The notes under the pieces: model-generated
The model's database searches: none
What the model was told of the DNA's origin: nothing
Seen by the model: only the letters and a program-made list of their open reading frames with translations
Translations under genes and position numbers: made by a program
Source: Chloroflexota bacterium
GTDB taxonomy: Bacteria > Chloroflexota > Limnocylindria > QHBO01
Assembly (NCBI GenBank): GCA_005880165.1
Contig: VBJP01000300.1
Span: 1 to 6,740, forward strand
Direction: 5' to 3'
Length of the DNA: 6,740 nt
Shown here: positions 1-6,301 of the stretch, piece after piece
Position numbering within the stretch: position 1 is the first letter of the stretch
Layout of the letters: each line of letters starts with the position of its first letter

Positions 1-504
1 CTGGACCGATGTCGCCGCCCCGGCAACCATGTGGGTCTCGACCTCGAGGCGGACCGCGCTCATGCCGAGCGGATCCTTGATGCCGTCCTGGCCGTCGACG
101 ATGAACCCGCGCGGAATCACGTGCAGCAGCTCACGATTGGAGGGGACCTGGACTGCCTTGGCGGCATCGGTGGCGCGACCCACGTCCTCGCGGCTCACCT
201 CGCGCTTGTGCCCGGAGACCGCCACCACCCCTCGGCTGTTCTGGCTGGTGATGTGGCTGCCGCCCACACCCACGAAGGCGGAGCTGATCTTGTAGCCGGA
301 TAGGCGTTCGGCCTTTTCGATGCTGGTGGCGATCGAGTTCACGGTCTGGTCGATGTTGGCGACCATCCCCTTCTTCATCCCGGCGGATGGACCGATGCCG
401 TAGCCGATGATGTTGACGTCGCCGCTGCGCGCGACCTCGCCGATGAGCGTGGTCACCTTGGTCGTGCCGGCATCGATGCCGACCAGCACCGTCTCCCTGT
501 CCAA
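1..504 (-). CDS. ftsA: FtsA, actin-like FtsZ membrane tether (5' part)
   Basis: These are the N-terminal 168 residues of FtsA; the rest lies beyond the left edge. FtsA is an actin-fold ATPase that anchors FtsZ to the membrane and recruits later divisome proteins. The frame opens with the phosphate-1 loop VGIDAGTTKVTTLIGEV (8-24). It continues with GMKKGMVANID (42-52), the S12-S13/1C region AFVGVGGSHITSQNSRGVV (76-94), SREDVGRA (104-111), HVIPRGFIVDGQDGIKDPLG (128-147) and MSAVRLEVETHMV (148-160), all typical of FtsA. The start is TTG at 504-502. It is the only start-like codon between the upstream sbp stop and the phosphate loop, and AGGAGG (514-509) lies four bases ahead. An ATG/GTG-only search would miss this start. 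The C-terminal membrane helix and FtsZ-binding parts are not in view. Confidence 0.95.
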   Translation of the reverse strand, partial: MDRETVLVGIDAGTTKVTTLIGEVARSGDVNIIGYGIGPSAGMKKGMVANIDQTVNSIATSIEKAERLSGYKISSAFVGVGGSHITSQNSRGVVAVSGHKREVSREDVGRATDAAKAVQVPSNRELLHVIPRGFIVDGQDGIKDPLGMSAVRLEVETHMVAGAATSVQ

Positions 505-508
505 GCTA

Positions 509-514
509 CCTCCT
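509..514 (-). promoter_or_regulatory. Ribosome binding site of ftsA (TTG start)
   Basis: A perfect AGGAGG reads on the minus strand at 514-509, four bases before the TTG at 504-502. It lies in the 45-base sbp-ftsA spacer and is the main evidence that TTG is the start codon. A small GC-rich stem (GCGCC at 535-531 against GGCGC at 525-521) lies just upstream and could leave the site exposed. Confidence 0.85.
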
Positions 515-549
515 GAGCTCGCGCCGCGCGGGCGCCGGATCGCTCGACC

Positions 550-873
550 TTACAGGAAGTGGCGCCGAATCAACGCGACGTTTTGGAAGATGCGCAGGCC
601 GAAGGCAAAGAGGGCGACCAGGTACAGATCGATGCCAAGCCGGTCGCCCACGAAGGTCAGCACCACGGCCACAAAGGCATTCGTGATGAAGCCGGAGAGG
701 AAGACGCGGTTGTCGTAGTGGGCGTCCAGCTCGGCGCGGATCGCGCCCAGCACCGAGTCGAGTCCGGCCAGGATGCCGACCGCCGTATAGCGCGCCAGGT
801 CGGGGCTGACGTTCACGTTCAGCAGGAGACCGAGCAGGATGCCGAACGCGAGGCCAGTCAGGGGAAGCCACAT
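550..873 (-). CDS. sbp: Small basic membrane protein Sbp (DUF1290 family)
   Basis: This is a 107-residue hydrophobic protein with three to four membrane segments, at about 3-21, 28-47, 58-76 and 80-99. Family landmarks are GLDSVLGAIRAELD (37-50), FLSGFITNA (58-66), GDRLGIDLYL (76-85) and FGLRIFQNVALIRR (91-104), the most conserved end of the family. In Firmicutes this gene lies just before ftsA-ftsZ, as here; its biochemical role is not established. The first ATG in the frame (873) is used. The frame is open back to the ftsQ TGA with no other ATG, GTG or TTG, only a CTG adjacent to the ATG. No convincing Shine-Dalgarno sequence precedes it. It ends with TAA at 552-550. Spacers of 45 bases separate it from ftsQ and from ftsA. 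Confidence 0.92.
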   Translation of the reverse strand: MWLPLTGLAFGILLGLLLNVNVSPDLARYTAVGILAGLDSVLGAIRAELDAHYDNRVFLSGFITNAFVAVVLTFVGDRLGIDLYLVALFAFGLRIFQNVALIRRHFL

Positions 874-918
874 CAGCGACGGTACCGATTGCCGAGGGAT
901 GGTGGCCCCGGAACGCGC

Positions 919-1809
919 TCAGCATGCGTCGGACCTATCCGGGCCGTTGGGGCGCCAATATACCCTTCCCGGGTTGCGGGCATCCACCCAGCCAACGGTG
1001 CTCTCGCGGTGCGCCGCGAAGAGCGTGCGGATCGCCGCGACCTGGGCGCCGATGCGCGTTGCCGTGGCCGTTGGGTCCGGATCCATGCCATACAGCCCCA
1101 TGGCGGTCGCCCAGCCGGCGCCGTTGCGCGGCGCGATGACGAAGCCGCATCGGTCATCGAGGCGAACCTGGAGGGCCTTCGCCTTTGACCCCAGCGTGGC
1201 CGGGTTGATCGCAGCCAGGCGAATGGCGATCGACCACTCGGGTTCCGGGATCCGGTCGCCGATGTAGATGTCGAGCGAGGCTCTTCGCCGATCGTCAACG
1301 AGCGGGAGCCCGGCCAGCGGCGCCAACGAGGCCCCGAGCGCCGTCTCGCCGAAGACAGCGCCGTCGGCCGCGACCACCAGTCGCACCGCGGACGTCTGCC
1401 AGATCAGCGCGGGAGCCTTTTCCTCCAGCTGCGAGGTCAGTCGCGCGGCGACGGCGGTGTCGTCGAGGGTGAGCAGGCTCGATCCCTTCAGTGGCTCGAG
1501 GATCGCGGCGACGTCGTTGCCGGACGTGTAGCGGGCACCGGCCCAGGCCACTGAGCCGATCCGCAGCCACGGGCCCTCGAGCAACCACAGGAAGCCAGCG
1601 ACCAGTGTGGCGGCCAGGACCAGAGCCAGGAGCCGGCCGGCACCCAGCAACGGCACCCTGGTCCGGGCGCGCGGCCGCGGGCGCTGCCGAGCGCGCGCCT
1701 GCGCATGGGGCCCCGACCTGCGGGAGGGGGTGCCATCCGGGGCCGCCGGGCGTGCGCCGGGTCGCCGGGCTCCACCGCGGCTCGAGGACGTCGCCGATCG
1801 GCCGCTCAC
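919..1809 (-). CDS. ftsQ: FtsQ/DivIB-type divisome protein
   Basis: This is a 296-residue bitopic membrane protein that scaffolds the divisome, classically with FtsB and FtsL. Residues 1-53 are a cytoplasmic region rich in Arg, Pro and Ala. One transmembrane helix lies at about 56-77 and is followed by an extracytoplasmic POTRA start (WLRIGSVAWAGARYTSGNDV, 81-100, then GSSLLTLDD). A beta-domain follows, with VVAADGAVFG (145-154), and the C-terminal VGWVDARNPGRVYWRP (272-287) fits the FtsQ ending. Between AARLTS (121-126) and EEKAPALIW (129-137), the segment usually reading LPWV-x-x-A-x-V-x-R-x-x-P-x-x-L appears to be missing, about 20 residues. The other two frames do not encode it. The GTG at 1809 overlaps the ddl stop (GTGA), with GAGGGG five bases upstream. 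Position between ddl and sbp/ftsA supports the call, as sequence conservation is low in this family. Confidence 0.88.
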   Translation of the reverse strand: MSGRSATSSSRGGARRPGARPAAPDGTPSRRSGPHAQARARQRPRPRARTRVPLLGAGRLLALVLAATLVAGFLWLLEGPWLRIGSVAWAGARYTSGNDVAAILEPLKGSSLLTLDDTAVAARLTSQLEEKAPALIWQTSAVRLVVAADGAVFGETALGASLAPLAGLPLVDDRRRASLDIYIGDRIPEPEWSIAIRLAAINPATLGSKAKALQVRLDDRCGFVIAPRNGAGWATAMGLYGMDPDPTATATRIGAQVAAIRTLFAAHRESTVGWVDARNPGRVYWRPNGPDRSDAC

Positions 1810-3041
1810 GCTTGCCCCTCGTCGCCGGCGCCGCTCGATGGGGTTCGTCCTTCACGGGCCGACGCCATGCCGAGCTCGATGAGCCGCCCGATCAGCTTGG
1901 AGATGCTCAGCCCGGCGAGCTCTGCCTGCTTCGGATACATGCTCGTGGCAGTGAATCCGGGGAGGGTGTTCATCTCGCTGATGAAGAGGGCGTCCCCCGG
2001 GACCAGGAAATCGACACGAGCCATGCCGACGCAGTCGACCGCACGGTACGCGGCGAGCGCCAGCTGCATGAGACGCTCCGCGAGGGCCGGCTCGACCTGC
2101 GCGCGAGGATGGACGTCGGCAAGACCGGGGACGTACTTCGACTCGTAGTCGTACCACTCGTGGTGGCTGCGCACCTCACCCGGCTCGAAGACGATCGGCT
2201 CATGGTTGCCCAGGACTCCGCATTCCAGCTCGCGGGCACCTGCCACATAGCGCTCGACGATGACCTTGGAGTCGTAGCGCAGCGCCTCGTCGATTGCTGC
2301 AGGCAGCTCTCGGTCCTCGTGAACGAGCGTCATGCCCACGCTGCTGCCGAGGCGGGCAGGCTTCACGACGCTCTGGTTGCCGACCGCCGCGTGGATGTCG
2401 CGAAGGACTCGTTCGGGTGTCGCACGCCACGCCGGCCTGCGAAACCAGGTGTAGTCCGCGACCGGCAGGCCATGGCCGCGCATCAGGTCCTTGAAGACGA
2501 CCTTGTCCATCGCGACCGCGCTGGCCAGCACGCCCGCGCCGGTGTAGGGAATGCCCGCCATCTCGAGGAAGCCCTGCAGCGTGCCGTCCTCGCCGAAGGG
2601 GCCATGCACGGCCAGGAAGGCGACGTCGATGGCCTCCGCCAGCGAACGCAGCGCCTGGCGTGGCTGCAGGGCATCCGGGTCGTTCCGCGCGGGCACCGGC
2701 AGGCCGGCCGCGCCTCGCTCGCCGCCCGGGTCGCCGCTCGTGTCGCCGCGCAGCCGCGCCACCTGGGTGGTGGGCGTCTCGATGCCCAGCACCTCCGCGA
2801 GAGCGGCTGCGCCAAGCTCCGGCGCGGGGCCGGCAGGCAGATGCCAGCGCCCTTCTCGATCGATGTAGATCAGGTACGGCTCGAAGCGTTCCCGATCGAT
2901 GGCCCGCAGCACCGAGTCGGCGGAGCTGACGCTCACCTCGTGCTCGGCTGAGCGACCGCCGGCGAAGATGCCCACTCGCAGCCGCTGGCCGCCTGAGGCC
3001 GAGGCGGAACCGGAGCCAGAGGAGCGATCGCGATCGCTCAT
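1806..3041 (-). CDS. ddl: D-alanine--D-alanine ligase (ATP-grasp)
   Basis: This is a 411-residue cytoplasmic ATP-grasp ligase making the D-Ala-D-Ala dipeptide used by MurF. Motifs in order are AGGRSAEHEVS (27-37), VHGPFGEDGTLQG (145-157), MDKVVFK (178-184), VVKPARLGSSVGM (225-237), VERYVAGARELECGVLG (262-278), the omega loop YDYESKY (297-303), ARVDF (341-345) and EMNTLPGFTATSMYP (356-370). Tyr303 aligns with the Tyr of E. coli DdlB (Y216) that marks D-Ala-D-Ala rather than D-Ala-D-Lac specificity. The frame is open further upstream inside murB, but the ATG at 3041 is chosen because it overlaps the murB stop (ATGA) and has AGGAGG seven bases upstream. The protein is longer than usual because of a Ser/Gly-rich N-terminus (1-19), a Gly/Pro/Arg-rich stretch near 90-130 and a polar tail from 394. 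The stop overlaps the ftsQ GTG. Confidence 0.96.
   Translation of the reverse strand: MSDRDRSSGSGSASASGGQRLRVGIFAGGRSAEHEVSVSSADSVLRAIDRERFEPYLIYIDREGRWHLPAGPAPELGAAALAEVLGIETPTTQVARLRGDTSGDPGGERGAAGLPVPARNDPDALQPRQALRSLAEAIDVAFLAVHGPFGEDGTLQGFLEMAGIPYTGAGVLASAVAMDKVVFKDLMRGHGLPVADYTWFRRPAWRATPERVLRDIHAAVGNQSVVKPARLGSSVGMTLVHEDRELPAAIDEALRYDSKVIVERYVAGARELECGVLGNHEPIVFEPGEVRSHHEWYDYESKYVPGLADVHPRAQVEPALAERLMQLALAAYRAVDCVGMARVDFLVPGDALFISEMNTLPGFTATSMYPKQAELAGLSISKLIGRLIELGMASAREGRTPSSGAGDEGQA
1815..1820 (-). promoter_or_regulatory. Probable ribosome binding site of ftsQ (GTG start)
   Basis: GAGGGG reads on the minus strand at 1820-1815, five bases ahead of the GTG at 1809-1807. It lies within the last codons of ddl and supports the GTG that overlaps the ddl stop. 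Confidence 0.65.
3022..3039. repeat. Perfect 18-base palindrome at the murB stop/ddl start
   Basis: The sequence gagcgatcgcgatcgctc equals its own reverse complement over all 18 bases and contains the octamer GCGATCGC twice, overlapping. It runs from the last base of the ddl ATG through about codon 7. As mRNA it could fold into a 7-base-pair stem with a CGCG loop directly downstream of the murB stop and ddl start. No other GCGATCGC was seen in the window, so it is not an iterated element here. Function is unknown and chance is possible. Confidence 0.7.
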
Positions 3042-3994
3042 CGATCCGCCTCCTCGCCCCAGGCACCCACGAACTCGATCTCGTAGGTGAGGGTGACCCC
3101 GAATCGTGCCGCGACGGTCTCGCGCACGTGGTCGCCCAGCGCGCGGACGTCGGCGGCACGCCCTCCACGATCGGTGACGATGAAGTTGGCGTGCAGGGTG
3201 CTGACGCTCGCCGTGCCGATCCGGAAGCCCTTCAGGCCGGCGGCCTCGATGAGCCGGCCGGCATGGTCGCCCGGTGGGTTTCGGAAGACACTGCCCGCGT
3301 TCTGGTCCGCGAGAGGCTGCGTCGCCCGACGCCGCGCCTGGTGTTCGTCGACACGCCCGGCAATCTCCGCTGGATCGCCCGCGGCGAGTACGAGCGAGGC
3401 GGCCAGGACGATCTCGGGTGAGTGCTTGAACCGAGATTCGCGATAGGCGAACGCGCACTCTTCACCCGCCAGCGTGCGTTCTGCGTCGGTCTCCGCATCC
3501 CAGACCTCGACGCTGGTTACGACGTCGCGCATCTCGCCTTCGTGCGCCCCCGCGTTGGCCCACACCGCCCCGCCGAGCGTCCCGGGGATGCTGATGCCGA
3601 ACTCGAGCCCCGTCAGGCCTTCCTCGATGCAGCGCTTGACAAGCAGGGCCATGGCCGACCCGCCATCCGCGCGGAGGGTCGTGCCTTCCACGCTCACGGC
3701 GCGCGCGCGATTGCGGATGACAAGGCCCCGAATCCCGGCATCCGCCACCACCAGGTCGGACCCGTTACCCAGGACGAACCATGGAATGCCGCTCGCGCTC
3801 GCCAGCCGCAGCGCCCCGACCAGCGCCTCGCGGCTCCGCGCGAGCACCAATCGGTCCGCCGGGCCGCCGACGCGGAGGGTGGTGAGGGGCGCGAGCGAAG
3901 CGTCGCGTTCAAGCTCGATCCCCTGCAGAGCCGCGAGCTCGTCGAGGCGCGCGAGGCCCGCGCTCCCGGCTCGTGCCGCGCCCGCGGCGCTCAT
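3038..3994 (-). CDS. murB: MurB, UDP-N-acetylenolpyruvoylglucosamine reductase
   Basis: This is a 318-residue FAD enzyme that reduces UDP-GlcNAc-enolpyruvate to UDP-MurNAc with NADPH in the cytoplasm. FAD-binding landmarks are TTLRVGGPAD (38-47), VLGNGSDLVV (74-83) and the block GLEFGISIPGTLGG (129-142) continuing into AVWANAGAHEGEM. The reductase C-terminal domain has YRESRF (184-189), NAGSVFRNP (232-240) with the active-site Ser at 235, AGRLIEAAGLKG, STLHANFIV and a late Glu (E305 in TYEIEF), matching the expected proton relay residues. The length fits the shorter Gram-positive-type MurB. The ATG at 3994 overlaps the murG stop in ATGA, with GAGG at 4005-4002 seven bases upstream. The first 20 residues are Ala/Gly-rich and not conserved. 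Its stop TGA overlaps the ddl ATG. It follows murG directly, with no murC between them. Confidence 0.96.
   Translation of the reverse strand: MSAAGAARAGSAGLARLDELAALQGIELERDASLAPLTTLRVGGPADRLVLARSREALVGALRLASASGIPWFVLGNGSDLVVADAGIRGLVIRNRARAVSVEGTTLRADGGSAMALLVKRCIEEGLTGLEFGISIPGTLGGAVWANAGAHEGEMRDVVTSVEVWDAETDAERTLAGEECAFAYRESRFKHSPEIVLAASLVLAAGDPAEIAGRVDEHQARRRATQPLADQNAGSVFRNPPGDHAGRLIEAAGLKGFRIGTASVSTLHANFIVTDRGGRAADVRALGDHVRETVAARFGVTLTYEIEFVGAWGEEADR
3049..3054 (-). promoter_or_regulatory. Ribosome binding site of ddl
   Basis: AGGAGG reads on the minus strand at 3054-3049, seven bases before the ATG at 3041-3039. It lies inside the end of murB. It decides the ddl start against much longer in-frame extensions into murB and supports independent initiation in addition to stop/start coupling. 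Confidence 0.85.
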
Positions 3995-5121
3995 GCCGCG
4001 GCCTCATCTACCAGCGACGGCAGCGGCCGCCCCTCGGCGAGTGCCAGCAGCTCCTCGGCGATGGCTTGCGCGGCATCAGGACGACCCAACCGGCGCGCAG
4101 CCTGCGCCATCGGTGCGCGGACCGCATCCTCGCGGAGCCTGTCGGCTTCGGAGGCGAGACGGTCTGGAGATAGCGCTTCGTCCGCGATCACCAGCGCCGC
4201 GCCCTGATCCCCAAGCCACGTGGCGTTGGCCCGTTGGTGGGAGCCCGCATATGGGTATGGAACGAGGATGGAGGCTACCCCCGCCGCGGCGACCTCCGCG
4301 CAGGTCGAGGAGCCCGCTCGTCCGACGACCAGGTCCGCCGCGACGAGCGCCTGGGCCATGCGATCGGTCAGGAAGGGTTGCGGGTCATAGCGCTCCGCCA
4401 TCGCCGCCGATAGCGTTGCCCGGGCAGCAAGCGCAGCCGCCATGCCCGCCTCGCCGGCCACATGCAGCAGGCGCCATCGGTCCAGCAGCCGATGGAGCGA
4501 CCCGAAGACGGCGACATTCAATGTGGTCACCGCCTGGGAACCACCGAAGACCAGCATCAGGCGGTCCTCTCCAGGGATCCCGAAATCCTCGCGCGCTGGG
4601 CCGCGTTCAATCCCGCCCAGGGAGCGGATGGGCGTGCCCGAGACAAACGCGCGACCCGGAAAGGCGGCGAGGGTGGGAGGAAAGGAAACTGCCATGCGCG
4701 TCGCCAGGCGCGCGAGAGCCCTGGTCGACCGGCCCGGAATCACGTTCCCCTCCCAGACCAGGGTCGGGATCCCGCGCGCGCGGGCCGCGAGCGTGAGCGG
4801 CAGGGCCAGGTATCCACCGGTACTGAAGATGGCAGCCGGCCGCTTGCGCCCGAGCAGCCACCAGGCCTGCGGGATGCTGACTGCCACCCGGACCGGGTCG
4901 AGCACCAGGTGGACGTCACGCGCTGCCGTTCGCAGGGAGCGAACCAGCAGCTGGTCGTATGGCAGGGCGCCGCCCATGCCGACCAGCCTGCCCTCCAGAC
5001 CCCGAGCGCCGCCGAGGTAGCTCAGCTCAAGATCTGGCCGCGCGTCGCGCAGCGCCTGTACGACGGCCAGCGCGGGGTAGATGTGCCCGCCGGTCCCGCC
5101 GCCCGACACCAAACACCGCAT
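3991..5121 (-). CDS. murG: MurG, undecaprenyl-PP-MurNAc-pentapeptide GlcNAc transferase
   Basis: This is a 376-residue GT28-family enzyme. It transfers GlcNAc from UDP-GlcNAc to lipid I to give lipid II at the inner face of the membrane. The N-terminal domain starts with SGGGTGGHIYPALAV (6-20), the glycine-rich lipid I-side loop, and has FSTGGY (99-104). The C-terminal UDP-GlcNAc domain has FGGSQ (192-196), GRAGSSTCAEVAAAG (267-281), PYPYAGSHQRANA (288-300) and GAALV. The usual HEQN motif is WEGN (123-126) and GGSQGA is GGSQAV. The ATG at 5121 is fixed by GGGTGGH starting at residue 7, although it lies inside the ftsW frame. Upstream there is only a distant AGGA, so reinitiation by ribosomes translating ftsW is plausible. 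The stop TGA (3993-3991) overlaps the murB ATG. Length is usual for the family. Confidence 0.96.
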   Translation of the reverse strand: MRCLVSGGGTGGHIYPALAVVQALRDARPDLELSYLGGARGLEGRLVGMGGALPYDQLLVRSLRTAARDVHLVLDPVRVAVSIPQAWWLLGRKRPAAIFSTGGYLALPLTLAARARGIPTLVWEGNVIPGRSTRALARLATRMAVSFPPTLAAFPGRAFVSGTPIRSLGGIERGPAREDFGIPGEDRLMLVFGGSQAVTTLNVAVFGSLHRLLDRWRLLHVAGEAGMAAALAARATLSAAMAERYDPQPFLTDRMAQALVAADLVVGRAGSSTCAEVAAAGVASILVPYPYAGSHQRANATWLGDQGAALVIADEALSPDRLASEADRLREDAVRAPMAQAARRLGRPDAAQAIAEELLALAEGRPLPSLVDEAAA

Positions 5122-6301
5122 GGAGCAAGGATCCTGTCTGCGTGGTCTCGCGGCTGATGGAGAGGAGCACTCCCACCGCCACGAGGTTGATGGTGAGCGC
5201 CGATCCGCCGTAGCTGATAAAGGGCAGCGGGATGCCTGTCACCGGCGCCAGGGCGGTGACCACTGCCATGTTGATGAAGGCCTGCACCACCAGCCAGGTG
5301 GTGATCCCGCAGGCCAGCAGGCCCGAGAACGTGTCCGGGGCGTTGATCGCGATGCGGTAGCCCTCGAACGCGATCACCAGGAAGAGCGCGACCACGATAA
5401 AGGTGCCAACCAGGCCCCACTCCTCGCCGATGATGGCGAAGATGAAGTCCGTGGACGGCGCCGGAAGATAGAGGAACTTCTGCCGGCTGGCCCCCAGGCC
5501 CAGGCCCGTGATCCCGCCCAGCGCAAGGGCCATCAGGGACTGGACGGCGTTGTAGCCGGTGTGCTGCGGGTCGCGGAACGGATCCAAAAAGCTCTGCACG
5601 CGCTGCAGCTGATAGGGCGTTATGGCGATCATCGCCGCCGTTCCCGCCATCACTGCCGAGCCGATGGCGCCCAGGTAGAGCAGGTTGGCGCCGGCCATGA
5701 AGAACACGGCGAGGGCAGCGGCCGCGTATACGCCGGCCGTACCCAGGTCGGGCTCGGCGGCGATCAGGACGAATCCGGGCGCCACGAGCAGGGCGAAGGG
5801 AACGAGGCCGTTCCAGAACGAGCGCGCGGCCTTTCCGCGCCGGTCGAGCCAGTGGGCCAGGTACAGCACCATCGCGAGCTTTGCCAGCTCGGCCGGCTGG
5901 AAGCCGATCCCCGGCAGCAGGACCCAGCGCCGCGAGCCAGCCACCTCCGTCCCGATCCCAGGGATCAGCACCGCTATCAGCAGGGCCATGGTCGCGAGGT
6001 AGGCCGGAATGGCCAGGTAGCGGAGCCAGCGAAAGTCCATGCGGCTGGCGACGAACATGGCGCCCAGTCCCACGCCCGCCCAGATGAGCTGCTGCATGCC
6101 GTAGGTGGCGGGATCGTCGTTGGCGAAGTAGGCCCGGACCGATGAGGCGGAATAGACCATCACCACGCCAGCAGCCACCAGGCCGATGACGGCGACCAGC
6201 AGCGGATACGCCGGCTGGTGACGTTCGCGCTGCACGCCGGTTCGCTCGCCGCGGCGCCGCGCTCCAGCCGCCATCGTCGCGGCCCTCGTGGCCGCCGTCA
6301 C
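5027..6301 (-). CDS. ftsW: FtsW, SEDS-family septal peptidoglycan glycosyltransferase
   Basis: This is a 424-residue polytopic membrane protein with about ten hydrophobic segments between residues 32 and 383. SEDS proteins polymerise lipid II with a partner class B PBP. Landmarks are VMVYSASS (47-54), GFQPAELAKLA (133-143), AEPDLGTA (182-189), the loop LPAPSTDFIFAIIGEEWG (279-296) carrying the expected catalytic Asp (D285), and PLPFISYGGSAL (358-369). Its place between murD and murG favours FtsW (or SpoVE) over RodA. The GTG at 6301 overlaps the murD stop and follows a G-rich run at 6313-6308. An in-frame ATG at 6274, preceded by GAGGG, would remove nine residues and is a fair alternative. 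The last 31 residues are Arg-rich and are encoded inside the 5' end of murG (95-base overlap), so that tail may be unconserved or affected by a frame error. Confidence 0.95.
   Translation of the reverse strand: MTAATRAATMAAGARRRGERTGVQRERHQPAYPLLVAVIGLVAAGVVMVYSASSVRAYFANDDPATYGMQQLIWAGVGLGAMFVASRMDFRWLRYLAIPAYLATMALLIAVLIPGIGTEVAGSRRWVLLPGIGFQPAELAKLAMVLYLAHWLDRRGKAARSFWNGLVPFALLVAPGFVLIAAEPDLGTAGVYAAAALAVFFMAGANLLYLGAIGSAVMAGTAAMIAITPYQLQRVQSFLDPFRDPQHTGYNAVQSLMALALGGITGLGLGASRQKFLYLPAPSTDFIFAIIGEEWGLVGTFIVVALFLVIAFEGYRIAINAPDTFSGLLACGITTWLVVQAFINMAVVTALAPVTGIPLPFISYGGSALTINLVAVGVLLSISRETTQTGSLLHAVFGVGRRDRRAHLPRAGRRTGAARRAARS

Noticed and set aside
559..1188. 209-codon plus-strand open frame opposite sbp and ftsQ
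   Set aside because: It is hydrophilic low-complexity sequence and the complement of the sbp membrane segments; no independent coding support.
919..1809. Frameshift as the cause of the missing FtsQ segment
   Set aside because: The frame is open from the GTG to the TGA with sensible FtsQ sequence on both sides, and neither other frame encodes the missing segment.
2130..2160. Possible D-Ala-D-Lac (vancomycin-resistance type) ligase
   Set aside because: The omega loop reads YDYESKY with the Tyr typical of D-Ala-D-Ala ligases, and no vanH- or vanX-like gene is adjacent.
1491..2951. 486-codon plus-strand open frame
   Set aside because: It is antisense to ddl and ftsQ, both with full family motifs. 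It has Arg/Ala/Gly-rich composition and no recognisable domain: a high-GC shadow.
3022..3039. HIP1-like GCGATCGC octamers as a sign of cyanobacterial origin
   Set aside because: They were seen only inside this one palindrome, and the gene order and GC content do not suggest cyanobacteria.
3042..3458. N-terminal extension of ddl to 550 residues
   Set aside because: The extension lies inside murB, is Arg-rich without motifs, and the ATG at 3041 has an ideal ribosome site and overlaps the murB stop.
3474..4796. 440-codon plus-strand open frame
   Set aside because: It is antisense to murB and murG, and Ser/Pro/Arg-rich with no motif. The minus-strand genes explain the region.
5081..6145. 354-codon plus-strand open frame rich in His, Gln and Gly
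   Set aside because: It is an exact antisense shadow of the ftsW membrane segments, with no family resemblance.
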